Assembly (NCBI GenBank): GCA_965198565.1
Contig: OZ240665.1
Span: 4,154,001-4,218,000, forward strand
Origin: LMUY01 sp965198565
GTDB taxonomy: Bacteria; Pseudomonadota; Alphaproteobacteria; Acetobacterales; Acetobacteraceae
Length of the DNA stretch: 64,000 bases
Direction: 5' to 3'
Position numbers and translations under genes: made by a program. The notes under the pieces are model-generated. The model was not told where the DNA came from, made no database searches, and saw nothing but the letters and a program-made list of their open reading frames with translations. How positions within the stretch are numbered: position 1 is the stretch's first letter; each line of letters opens with the position of its first letter. Shown here piece after piece: positions 1 to 9,608 of the stretch.

Positions 1-204
1 GGCCCCGAGCAGGTGCTGCGCCGTGGGCGGGGCGAACCGGCTCAGCAGGTCAACATCGACGCCGGATACACCCAGCCAGCGTTCGATCGGATTGGCGGCG
101 AGAGTGGACACGACCAGAGCCAGCAATACCGCACTTGCGACCAGCGCCGGGCGATCGCGCCGCAGCCGCAGCCGCAGCCAAACCGGAGGCGCGGCCCACC
201 TCAT
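1..204 (-). CDS. ABC transporter permease, DppC-type (partial)
   Basis: Only the first 68 codons lie in the window; the gene runs off the left edge. The protein starts MRWAAPPVWL, has an arginine-rich cytoplasmic leader (LRLRLRRDRPALV), a first membrane helix and then DLLSRFAPPTAQHLLGA, the segment that precedes the inner-membrane permease core in DppC/OppC proteins. It would pair with the DppB-type permease just upstream, whose stop codon overlaps this start by four bases (ATGA). Inferred role: one half of the membrane channel of a peptide- or nickel-class importer. The substrate cannot be read from this fragment. Confidence 0.75.
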   Translation of the reverse strand, partial: MRWAAPPVWLRLRLRRDRPALVASAVLLALVVSTLAANPIERWLGVSGVDVDLLSRFAPPTAQHLLGA

Positions 205-1163
205 CGTTGCTCCTCACCCAACGAAATACGTGGATCGAGCCAGCTGTAAGCGATGTCGGCCAGGATATTGGCCGCTAAAACCGTTGCCGTAACGAACTCT
301 AGACAAACAAGAGCAAGATTGTAGTCGTTGTTCATCACAGCCTCCAGGATGAGCTGCCCCATGCCGCGCCATGCGAAAATCGTCTCCGTTAGCAGCGCAC
401 CGGAGAAGAGGTATCCCATCCCGTTCGCGATAATGGTCACGACCGGGATCATCGCGTTGCGCAGGGCGTGCCGGACGACAACGCGCAGGCGTGAAAGCCC
501 CCGGGCGTTCGCGGCACGGATATAGTCCTGGCTTAAGACCTCCAGCATCGCGGCACGCACGTAGCGCGTGGGCGCGCCGAATTCCACGAATGCAAGCGTA
601 AGGACAGGCAGGGCCAAGTGAGTGAGCGTCCCAACCGTGCCGCTCCCTGTTCGGGGCATGCCGCCCGCAGGCAGCCAGCCCAGGGTCACGGCGAACAGGT
701 AGATGAGCATGAGTCCAAGCCAGAAGGTCGGAACCGAGATACTGATGTAGGTCAGCACGCCAATCAGCCGATCGAGCCAGCGGCCACGGTGCAGGGCGGC
801 CAAGGTGCCGAGTACTACGGACGTCAGAATTGCTACCGCGAATGCGGTGCCAGTGAGCGCAATGGTGTTGCCGAGTGCGGCCGGAACGATCTCCGCCACT
901 GGACGGTGCTGTGCGATGGAGAAGCCGAGATCGCCGTGCAGGGTCGCGTTGGCCCAATACCAGTAGCGAAGGGCGACCGGCTCGTCGGCGCCATAGATCC
1001 GGCGCAACTGGGCCATGCTCGCTTGGGTCATGTCCGGGTTGGCGCTCATTTCGGCGGCGACCGGATCACCCGGCATCAGACCGAGCAGCGCGAAGACGAC
1101 GCAGGACATTGCCAGCAGCACAGCACCGGCCCCGAGCAGCCGGGTGAGCAGAAAGGGGATCAA
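201..1163 (-). CDS. ABC transporter permease, DppB/OppB-type
   Basis: This 320-residue inner-membrane permease belongs to the binding-protein-dependent peptide/nickel/opine importer family. It shows the typical N-terminal helix followed by the periplasmic segment LMPGDPVAAEM. Multiple hydrophobic helices follow, and the cytoplasmic EAA-type loop is ARGLSRLRVVVRHALRNAMIP, the site that contacts the ATPase. Full length is normal for DppB. It is the first gene of a leftward operon (the DppC-type gene follows with an ATGA overlap) and is divergent from a family 5 solute-binding protein, which presumably delivers the substrate. No ATPase gene is visible inside the window. Confidence 0.9.
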   Translation of the reverse strand: MIPFLLTRLLGAGAVLLAMSCVVFALLGLMPGDPVAAEMSANPDMTQASMAQLRRIYGADEPVALRYWYWANATLHGDLGFSIAQHRPVAEIVPAALGNTIALTGTAFAVAILTSVVLGTLAALHRGRWLDRLIGVLTYISISVPTFWLGLMLIYLFAVTLGWLPAGGMPRTGSGTVGTLTHLALPVLTLAFVEFGAPTRYVRAAMLEVLSQDYIRAANARGLSRLRVVVRHALRNAMIPVVTIIANGMGYLFSGALLTETIFAWRGMGQLILEAVMNNDYNLALVCLEFVTATVLAANILADIAYSWLDPRISLGEEQR

Positions 1164-1291
1164 GCCGTCACGAGTGTAATGCGGGAGCGTGTCGCGTGGC
1201 GGTTACCGCTCATTCTTTCGACACCCAGAATAGCCCGATTTCGCATTTAATGCTAGGTAGCGGGGGCGCGGCCATTGTTACGGGGTACAAA

Positions 1292-2941
1292 ATGCGAAGA
1301 GTTGCTCGGGCGATCGTTCTCTTTGCCCTGCTGGTGACGGTGCCGGCCGCAGCGACCCAGGCGCAGCCGAGGGACGAGGTCGTCATCGGAATGGCCACAT
1401 TTCCCGCCACTATTCACCCATTAATTGGTTTCCAAGCCTCGCGGGACTACGTCCTCGCCGTCTCCCGACGCGCCGTCACCCGTTTCGACGCCACCGGGAG
1501 CGTCGTGTGCCAATTGTGCACCGAGATGCCGACTGTTGAAAATGGCCGGGTCAAAATCGTCGACCTTACCGGCGGCAGAAAGGGCATGGAGGTGACCTTC
1601 ACCTTGCGCCCCGATCTCAAGTGGGGCGATGGAAGCCCGCTCACGTCCAAGGACGTCGTCTTCGGCGCCGAGGTGGCTCGCAGCGTTCAACCGGTGGCCA
1701 ACGTGACGGGCGTGGTGGCGCGGGACGACCACAGCTACACAGTCATGTTAGACTCCGTCCGTTACGACTTCTACCGGCTGAGTCCGCAGCCGCTCAACAC
1801 GGCCATCGAAGAGCCGATCTTCCGAGCGGCAAAGGACCCGTTAGATTACGGCAACAAGTCGGCCTACGCCCATGCTCCGGAACAGGCTGGCCTCTGGAAC
1901 GGCCCCTACCTGCTGACCGAATTCAAGCCGAACGAAAGCGTCACCTTTACGCCAAATCCCTTCTGGGATGGAGAAAAGCCCGCCTTCAAACACGTCGTCA
2001 TGCGAGTTTTTCCCAGCAGTGCAGCTCTGGAAGCCAACATGCTGTCCGGCGACGTCGACATCGCGAACGGGCTTGGGTTCGATCAGGAGACTGAGCTCGA
2101 GAAGCACTACGCCGACCGTTTCGATGTCAAGATCGTCCCCGGCACGACCGACACCTACTACCTCTATCTCCAGACGGAGAGCCCGATTCTATCGGACAAG
2201 CGCGTGCGACAAGCCATCGCAATGGCGATCAATAAGCAGGGCATCGTGGCAAGTCTGTTCGGTGGCCGGACGGCCGTGGCGAACTCCTTCGTGGCGACGG
2301 CCGATCCAAACTACGACAAGGATCTCAAGCCGTGGCCCTACGACCCGGACCGTGCCAGGGCGCTCCTCGCCGCCGCCGGATACAAGCCAGGGTCCGATGG
2401 CATCATAGTGCGTGCGGACGGTACGCGGCTGTCGCTCGACCTCATCGCCGGTGCCGGTGCCGCGACACCAGAACTCATCCAGCAGATCATCCAGTCCGAA
2501 CTCAAGCAGATCGGCATTGAAATCGTCGCGAAATCCGAGCCATTTCGAGTACTGGACGGCACCACCATACGGCAGCGGCTCTACAAGGGCATGGTGATCG
2601 AGTGGGGGTCGGGGATTCCAAGGAGTCTGCCCATATTCAACTACATGTCCAGCAGCATCCCGACCGACGCCAACGCGTTCAGCGGCGGTAATTCGACCAG
2701 CTATCGCAACCCCCGCGTGGACGCCCTGCTTACGGAGGGCTTGGCCGAGCTTGATCCAGCGAAGCGGCAAGTAGTCTGGAACGAACTGCAGGAAATCATC
2801 ATGGCCGACCTGCCTCGCATCCCGCTGTTCAACTCTCCCGTCGTCTTCGTCTCGCCGAAGTGGATGAGCGGTCTCACCCCACCGCGCTCAGTTTATCAGC
2901 CGACGCTTTGGATCGAGTATTGGAAGCCCATAAAGCCGTAA
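1292..2941 (+). CDS. ABC transporter substrate-binding protein, family 5 (SBP_bac_5)
   Basis: This periplasmic solute-binding protein for a peptide-class ABC importer has about 549 residues. I place the start at the ATG at 1292 because it begins a clear Sec signal peptide (MRRVARAIVLFALLVTV, cleavage probably after ATQA). The longer reading from 1196 would bury that signal. Family features are FTLRPDLKWGDGSPLTSKDV, the fold-defining segment of DppA/OppA proteins, and the C-terminal LWIEYWKP. It is divergent from the two permease genes, so 1164-1291 should hold both promoters. The ligand is unknown. Base composition is somewhat lower in GC than the flanking genes. Confidence 0.88.
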   Translation: MRRVARAIVLFALLVTVPAAATQAQPRDEVVIGMATFPATIHPLIGFQASRDYVLAVSRRAVTRFDATGSVVCQLCTEMPTVENGRVKIVDLTGGRKGMEVTFTLRPDLKWGDGSPLTSKDVVFGAEVARSVQPVANVTGVVARDDHSYTVMLDSVRYDFYRLSPQPLNTAIEEPIFRAAKDPLDYGNKSAYAHAPEQAGLWNGPYLLTEFKPNESVTFTPNPFWDGEKPAFKHVVMRVFPSSAALEANMLSGDVDIANGLGFDQETELEKHYADRFDVKIVPGTTDTYYLYLQTESPILSDKRVRQAIAMAINKQGIVASLFGGRTAVANSFVATADPNYDKDLKPWPYDPDRARALLAAAGYKPGSDGIIVRADGTRLSLDLIAGAGAATPELIQQIIQSELKQIGIEIVAKSEPFRVLDGTTIRQRLYKGMVIEWGSGIPRSLPIFNYMSSSIPTDANAFSGGNSTSYRNPRVDALLTEGLAELDPAKRQVVWNELQEIIMADLPRIPLFNSPVVFVSPKWMSGLTPPRSVYQPTLWIEYWKPIKP

Positions 2942-3475
2942 GCAAGTCGTTCTGGAGGGTTCGGCTCGCGGCGCCCGTAAGCCGACGGTGGCAACACCCA
3001 TCTCGGCTGTGCCGCAAGGGCTGAGTCCGCCAAACCACCCATGACCGGCCGCTCGAAATGCGTCCGTCAACCCAGGCGGTCGATTTGAGAGTCCGGACAC
3101 ATCCCGGCAAGAGTCGGCAAAGTGTCGACGGCGGGCAAGGGCTTATCGCTGAGTTGGTGACATTCGCTCATTCGCTGCGCTTTCCACGACACCTCTGCGA
3201 CACGCTGACGGAAAGTCGGTGCCTGTGATTATGTCCGCTCTGGTTGTTTGATTATCCGTGAGCGGAACGTCCGCTAACCACCACCAAGCCGACCGACCGA
3301 AGCGGAACGACGCGTCAAACTTCGTCCACGAGTGTGACCCCAAAACGAACTGAGCCAGACCGTAGGCTGCGTTGTACTATGACAACGCACCATCACGCCG
3401 CTGGGGGTGGGGTGCCAAAGCGCATCCCACCCTACGAGGCTCTCGCACCTTCACCCGCCCGCGGCAGCGGAGACA
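2942..3475. other. Gene-free stretch with one dispersed repeat
   Basis: No credible coding frame is seen on either strand. The only recognisable content is a copy of the dispersed GTAGG(G/C)TGCGTTG repeat at its right end (3360-3437), immediately downstream of the leftward mmsA gene. Confidence 0.5.
3360..3437. repeat. Dispersed intergenic repeat, copy 1 (GTAGGGTGCGTTG family)
   Basis: This copy begins CCGTAGGCTGCGTTG, continues to CAACGCACCAT, then GGGGTGCCAAAGCGCA and ends CCCACCCTACGA. The ends are inversely related (GTAGG.TG / CA.CCTAC) and an internal pair CGTTG/CAACG can also fold. It matches a copy at 10755-10832 almost base for base and a half copy near 32.2 kb. Confidence 0.8.
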
Positions 3476-4987
<1,512 letters not shown>

Positions 4988-5001
4988 CGGGGTGTGCTCC
5001 T

Positions 5002-6159
5002 TTAGGCCCAGGCTTGGCGGTAGAGCTCTTGGATGGTCTGCGCGTCGGGGATGCGCGGGTTGTTGCCGGGGGAGCCGGACGCCAGCGCCTGCTCGGCCAT
5101 CAGCGGCAGCAAGGCGGTCCAGCGCCGCTCGTCCAGGCCGTAGCTGCGCGGGGTCGGCACGTCGAGCCGGGCGTTGACGTCGCGCAGGGCCTGGATCAGG
5201 CAGTCGCAGGCTGCCTCGGGGCTATCGGACGGCCCGGCCAGGCCCATGGCGCGGGCGCACTCGGCGTAGCGCGCCGGGTCGGACGGGATCGAGTAGGCGG
5301 TCACGGTGGGGAGCAGCATGGCGTTGGACAGGCCGTGCGCGACGTGGAAATGGGCGCCGACCGGCCGGCTCATGCCATGCACCAGGGCGACGGAGGCGTT
5401 GGAGAAGGCGATCCCCGCCTGCAGCGAGCCGAGCATCATGCCTTCCCGCGCCGCCCGGTTGCCCGGTTCGTTGCAGGCGGTCTCGAGATGGGCCCAGATG
5501 GCGGCCATGGCGGCGGCGGCCATGGCGCTGGCGAACGGATTGGCCCGGCGCGAGACATAGGCCTCGATGGCGTGGGTGAGCGCGTCGATGCCGGTGTCGG
5601 CGGTCAGGCGCCGCGGCTTGCTGAGGGTGAGTTCGTAGTCGACGATGGCGATGCTCGGCAGGTAGGCGAGGCCGGCGCACAGCATCTTCTCGTTGTTTGT
5701 CTCGTCCGTGATGATGGTGAAGCGCGTCGCCTCCGACCCCGTGCCCGCGGTGGTGGGGATGGCGATGATGGGCAGGCCGGGCTGGTCTTCCTGGTGCGGC
5801 GCCTTCAGTGCGCGCATGCTGCCGCCGCGCATGGCGAGGACGGCGGCGGCTTTCGCGGTGTCGATCGGGCTGCCGCCGCCGAAGCCGATCACGCAGTCAT
5901 GCGCGCCGCCCTGGATGAAGCCGACGGCGGCGGCGACGGAGGCGGTCGTCGGGTCGGGAATGGCATCGGTGAAGGCACGGGCTTGCATCCCGGCGGCGGC
6001 GAGCACGCCGAGCAGCCGGTCCAGCGCGCCGCTGCCGGCGAGGAACTGGTCGGTCACGATGGCGGGGCCGTTAAGGCCGAGCTGCCCGAGCGCGTCGGCG
6101 GTCGCTGCGAGAGCACCAGCGGACACGCGGATCAGGCGTGGAAGGGCGATGGCGGACAT
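5002..6159 (-). CDS. Iron-containing alcohol dehydrogenase
   Basis: This group III (Fe2+) alcohol dehydrogenase has about 385 residues. The nucleotide-binding GGGSPIDTAKA motif and the metal-ligand set DTGIDALTHAIEAY, then VHGMSRPVGAHFHVAHGLSN (His-rich), are intact. I start at the ATG at 6159, behind AGGGAAG, because a longer reading to 6225 adds 22 unrelated residues. It is the first gene of a two-gene leftward unit with mmsA and is divergent from a LysR regulator. Likely role (inference): oxidation of a small alcohol or hydroxyacid to the semialdehyde consumed by MmsA. Confidence 0.88.
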   Translation of the reverse strand: MSAIALPRLIRVSAGALAATADALGQLGLNGPAIVTDQFLAGSGALDRLLGVLAAAGMQARAFTDAIPDPTTASVAAAVGFIQGGAHDCVIGFGGGSPIDTAKAAAVLAMRGGSMRALKAPHQEDQPGLPIIAIPTTAGTGSEATRFTIITDETNNEKMLCAGLAYLPSIAIVDYELTLSKPRRLTADTGIDALTHAIEAYVSRRANPFASAMAAAAMAAIWAHLETACNEPGNRAAREGMMLGSLQAGIAFSNASVALVHGMSRPVGAHFHVAHGLSNAMLLPTVTAYSIPSDPARYAECARAMGLAGPSDSPEAACDCLIQALRDVNARLDVPTPRSYGLDERRWTALLPLMAEQALASGSPGNNPRIPDAQTIQELYRQAWA

Positions 6160-6304
6160 GATCTTCCCTAAGCTGTGGCCTGCCGAGTGGAGCGTGGTGG
6201 CCTTCTTTGAGCGGGATGCTAGCACCGTGCGGCGGTGTCAGGCGAGGCCAGCAATAGAGTGCGGTATGACCTGTGCAGTGACTTGAACGAGGTGATTGTG
6301 TGCC

Positions 6305-7192
6305 GTGACGCTTGATCAGCTCCGCATCTTCGTGGCGGTGGCAGAGCGGCAGCACGTCACCCGGGCGGCGCAGGCGCTGGGTCTCGCGCAGTCGGCGGCG
6401 AGCGCTGCGGTGGCGGGGCTGGAGCACCGCCACCGGGTCAAGCTGTTCCACCGCGTCGGGCGCGGGGTGGAGCTGACCGAAGCCGGGTCGCACTTCCTGG
6501 CGGAGGCACGGGCGGTGCTGGCCCGCGCGGCCGCCGCGGAGGCAATGCTGGATGATTTCGGCGGCCTCAAGCGCGGCAGCCTGCTGGTGCAAGCTAGCCA
6601 GACGATCGCCAGCTACTGGCTGCCGCGCCATATCGTGAGGTTCCGCAAGGCTCACCCGGCCATCGACCTGCGGCTTTCGATCGGCAACACCGCGCAGGTC
6701 GCCGCCGCGGTGCACGACGGCAGCGCCGAACTCGGCTTCGTGGAAGGCGCGGTGGACGACCCGATGCTGCGGCACGAGGAGGTCGCCCGCGACCAGATGC
6801 TGCTGGTGGTGGGGGTGGAGCATCCCTGGGCGGGGCGAGACAGCGTCAGCGCCGCCGAACTGTCGCAGACGGACTGGGTGCTGCGTGAACCCGGGTCGGG
6901 CACGCGGTCGGTGTTCGAGGCGGAACTGGCGCGGCTCGGACTGGAGCGCGGATTGCGCGTGATCTTGGAGCTGCCGTCCAACGAGGCGGTGCGCGCCGCG
7001 GTGGAGGCGGGGGCGGGTGCGACGGTGATCTCGGCGTCGGTTGCCGCGCCCAGCCTCGAGGCCGGGCTGCTGCGCCGGGTCGGATTGAGCTTGCCGGATC
7101 GGTCCTTCGACCTGCTGCGCCACCGCGAGCGCACCTGCAGCGGGGCGGCGCAGGCGTTTCTGCGGCTTATCGGCCCGGCGAGAGGCGGCTGA
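6305..7192 (+). CDS. LysR-family transcriptional regulator
   Basis: A regulator of about 295 residues with an N-terminal winged helix (LDQLRIFVAVAERQHVTRAA and the recognition helix around SAASAAVAGLEH), followed by the two-lobed co-inducer domain (GSLLVQASQTIASYWLP, then EPGSGTRSVFEAEL). I prefer the GTG at 6305 because it gives the family's usual N-terminus (MTLDQLRIF). A TTG at 6296 is the alternative. It is divergent from the Fe-ADH/mmsA pair with about 145 bases between starts, the standard arrangement for a LysR protein controlling its neighbours. The effector is unknown. Confidence 0.9.
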   Translation: MTLDQLRIFVAVAERQHVTRAAQALGLAQSAASAAVAGLEHRHRVKLFHRVGRGVELTEAGSHFLAEARAVLARAAAAEAMLDDFGGLKRGSLLVQASQTIASYWLPRHIVRFRKAHPAIDLRLSIGNTAQVAAAVHDGSAELGFVEGAVDDPMLRHEEVARDQMLLVVGVEHPWAGRDSVSAAELSQTDWVLREPGSGTRSVFEAELARLGLERGLRVILELPSNEAVRAAVEAGAGATVISASVAAPSLEAGLLRRVGLSLPDRSFDLLRHRERTCSGAAQAFLRLIGPARGG

Positions 7193-7487
7193 GAGCCAAT
7201 TCGGCCACCGCGAGTGTGCCTGCGCGTGGTTCAGCGCCCTGGATGTGCCACGCGGCCGACAGGCCCATGACAGCGAGGATCCAGCGCAGCAGCCGGGCGG
7301 GTTCCAGGCCGCTGGCTTGGCAGACGATGGCCACCCGGCGGTCAAACCGGCCCGGCCGGAGCGCCGTTTCGGCGTCGGGGTTGCGGAAGATGTTGGCGTA
7401 GTCGTAACCGCGTTCGCCGGTCAGGCCCTTTGGGTCGATCGCCAACCAGCCGCGATCGCTGAAATCCAGGAACACGCCGGAGACATC
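7167..7487 (-). pseudogene. C-terminal remnant of an APH(6)/streptomycin-kinase-type phosphotransferase
   Basis: The readable frame carries LDFSDRGWLAIDPKG, then GERGYDYANIFRNPD, the hallmark C-terminal part of the aminoglycoside/hydroxyurea kinase family (APH_6), followed by a plausible C-terminus. The family normally has about 270 residues. Here the first 170 or so, including the ATP site and the HGD..H.N catalytic loop, are absent; similarity stops abruptly just before the LDF segment. No convincing start codon or ribosome-binding site is present. The 3' end overlaps the convergent LysR gene by 26 bases. I read it as a 5'-truncated, non-functional relic. Confidence 0.7.
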
Positions 7488-7524
7488 CTTGCGCGGCCGA
7501 ACTTGTACCCAGCGCCTCGCTCTG

Positions 7525-7568
7525 CCAAAGACGGGGGCGCCAAGACGGGGGCGCCAAAGACGGGGGCG
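7525..7568. repeat. Short tandem repeat, 14-15 bp x 3
   Basis: Three head-to-tail copies of CCAAAGACGGGGGCG (the middle copy lacks one A) lie just upstream of the kinase relic and downstream of the lipoprotein gene. They may mark the breakpoint that removed the kinase N-terminus. Confidence 0.85.
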
Positions 7569-7592
7569 GGCTCGCCCGGTCGAGCGACCGCC

Positions 7593-8105
7593 CTACTCAG
7601 CCAGAACCCAGGGCCCGACCTTCTGCGACGCATCCACAACGGGGGGGCGCACGACCCTCGCAGACGCGGTCGAGGGATACGCTGCCCCTCCGGTTCGAGC
7701 CGCGGTCTCGCTCGAGGCGGGGGTTTCCGAGTGCAAGACGACGGTCACCATCGGGGGGTAGCTCTGATCCGCCTTGGTCAGGAGATCCAGGCTCATCCCC
7801 ACCAAGCCCCCAATCACGGCGTTGCCGAAAATCCAGCCATCCATGTCGCTCGGGACCGAGCCGATGATCGGGACATAGCCGGCCTTCCGGCACGTGACAT
7901 TCAGCGGGTGACTGCCTTTGAAGACCTGCACGGCTGCTGGCGTGGTGAATTGGCTCAGGATCGCGCCGTTGCGCTCGAGTTCACAGTAGGCTCCCTGCGG
8001 ACGGGAGCTGAACGCGACGGACTGCGTCGGCCCCAACACGAACGTCGCGCAACCAGATGCTGCCAGCGCCAGGATGGAGGACAACAGAAGTCGGAGCGCA
8101 CGCAT
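7593..8105 (-). CDS. Predicted lipoprotein of unknown function
   Basis: A protein of about 170 residues beginning MRALRLLLSSILALAASGC, a clear lipoprotein signal with lipobox LAASGC, so it should be lipid-anchored at the cell envelope. I start at the ATG at 8105 because the signal begins there; a longer frame to 8162 is unlikely. The body (RPQGAYCELERNG, FKGSHPLNVTCRKAGY) resembles PEGA-type beta repeats that turn up in many small surface lipoproteins, and a central hydrophobic stretch (FGNAVIGGLVGMSLDLL) follows. No operon partner is evident and I cannot assign a function. Confidence 0.75.
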   Translation of the reverse strand: MRALRLLLSSILALAASGCATFVLGPTQSVAFSSRPQGAYCELERNGAILSQFTTPAAVQVFKGSHPLNVTCRKAGYVPIIGSVPSDMDGWIFGNAVIGGLVGMSLDLLTKADQSYPPMVTVVLHSETPASSETAARTGGAAYPSTASARVVRPPVVDASQKVGPWVLAE

Positions 8106-8286
8106 GCTTGGTCTGCCTTGCCGGTTCGAGTGACCACAAATGTAGGCAAGGAAAGTTAACAAACTGCTTTGCCGGCCAGCGGCGCAGGAGCTGCAGCCCT
8201 ATAAAACCCGGCTGCCATCTGCCATGCTGCCGCGCGCAACGGAACGCCGGGGCCATCGTTGGTTAGGGCGCCGAGGGGGAGAAGCC

Positions 8287-8448
8287 ATGGCGACGGACGG
8301 CAGCCGACCGGCAGGCCCGCAGGAGCACTACCTCGCCCCTCTGGCTCGCAGAGCGGGCCGGCGCGATGGTTCGTTCCGTGCGCGGGTGACCGGGCGGGAC
8401 GGGGTGGTGGCCGGCCCTGGGTTGGCCGTGTTTGGCGAGGCAGTCTGA
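8287..8448 (+). CDS. Small ORF coupled to the acyl-CoA dehydrogenase gene
   Basis: A 53-codon frame begins at an ATG behind a strong purine-rich ribosome-binding site (GAGGGGGAGA). Its TGA overlaps the acyl-CoA dehydrogenase ATG as TGATG. The peptide (MATDGSRPAGPQEHYLAPL onward) is arginine- and glycine-rich and unlike anything I recognise. It could be a leader that delivers ribosomes to the next gene, a degraded gene end, or chance. Confidence 0.3.
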   Translation: MATDGSRPAGPQEHYLAPLARRAGRRDGSFRARVTGRDGVVAGPGLAVFGEAV

Positions 8449-9608
8449 TGTCCGATGCGCTCCTGCGCGACGATCACGCCGAAATCCGCGAGGAGGTGCG
8501 TAAGCTGTGCGCGCGCTTCCCGGCCGAGTATTGGCGCAAGCTCGACGAGGTGCGCGGCTATCCGAGCGAGTTCGTCGCGGCGCTGACGCAGAGCGGGTAT
8601 CTGTCGGTGCTGATCCCGGAGGAATACGGCGGCTCCGGGCTCGGTGTGTCGGCAGCGGCCGCCATCTTGGAAACCGTGCACGCGGAAGGCTGCAATGGCG
8701 CCGCCTGCCACGCCCAGATGTACACCATGGGCACCATCCTGCGCCACGGCTCGGCGGCGCAGAAGGAGCGCTATCTGCCGCAGATCGCGTCCGGCGCGTT
8801 GCGGCTGCAGGCGTTCGGCGTCACCGAGCCCGGCAGCGGCACCGACACCACCGCGCTGCGCACCACGGCGCGGCGCACCAACGAAGGCTTCGTGGTGAAC
8901 GGCCAGAAGATCTGGACCAGCCGCGCCGAGCACTCGGACCTCATGCTGCTGCTCGCCCGCACCACGCCGCGGGACCAGGTGGCGAAGAAGACCGAGGGAC
9001 TGTCGACGTTCATCGTCGACATGAAGAGCGTGACGGGCCTGACCATCCGGCCGATCCGCACGATGATGAACCACAACTCGTGCGAGGTGTTCTTCGACGA
9101 GATGCACATTCCGGCGGACAGCCTGCTGGGCGAGGAGGGACGCGGCTTCCGCTATATCCTCGACGGCATGAACGCCGAGCGGCTGCTGATCGCGGCCGAG
9201 TGCATCGGCGACGCCAAGTGGTTCACCGCCAAGTCCACCGCCTATGCCAATGAGCGCCGCGTGTTCGGCCGGCCGATCGGGCAGAACCAGGGCATCCAGT
9301 TCCCGATCGCCCGCGCCTACGCCCAGATGCGCGCCGCCGAGCTGCTGGTGCGCGACGGGTTGGCGCGGTTCGAGGCCGGGCTGCCCTGCGGCGAGCAGGC
9401 CAACATGGCCAAGATGCTGGCGGCCGAAGCGAGCTGGGCCGCGGGCGAGGCCTGCATCCAGACCCATGGCGGCTTCGGTTTCGCCGAAGAATACGACATC
9501 GAGCGCAAGTTCCGCGAGACCCGGCTGTATCAGGTGGCGCCTATTAGCACGAACCTAATCCTGGCCTACCTGGCCGAGCATGTGCTGGGCATGCCGCGGT
9601 CGTATTGA
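8448..9608 (+). CDS. Acyl-CoA dehydrogenase
   Basis: A 386-residue FAD-dependent acyl-CoA dehydrogenase. It has the N-terminal helical domain, the flavin/substrate segment GVTEPGSGTDTTALRT, then GQKIWTSRAEHSDLMLLLART, and a C-terminal helical domain with THGGFGFAEEYDIER, where the acid of this family class sits, ending LAEHVLGMPRSY. Length is normal. The start is fixed by the TGATG overlap with the preceding small frame. Its own stop overlaps the CoA-transferase start in the same way, so the products probably act in sequence. The most likely role is desaturation of a short or branched acyl-CoA formed by the transferase. Confidence 0.9.
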   Translation: MSDALLRDDHAEIREEVRKLCARFPAEYWRKLDEVRGYPSEFVAALTQSGYLSVLIPEEYGGSGLGVSAAAAILETVHAEGCNGAACHAQMYTMGTILRHGSAAQKERYLPQIASGALRLQAFGVTEPGSGTDTTALRTTARRTNEGFVVNGQKIWTSRAEHSDLMLLLARTTPRDQVAKKTEGLSTFIVDMKSVTGLTIRPIRTMMNHNSCEVFFDEMHIPADSLLGEEGRGFRYILDGMNAERLLIAAECIGDAKWFTAKSTAYANERRVFGRPIGQNQGIQFPIARAYAQMRAAELLVRDGLARFEAGLPCGEQANMAKMLAAEASWAAGEACIQTHGGFGFAEEYDIERKFRETRLYQVAPISTNLILAYLAEHVLGMPRSY

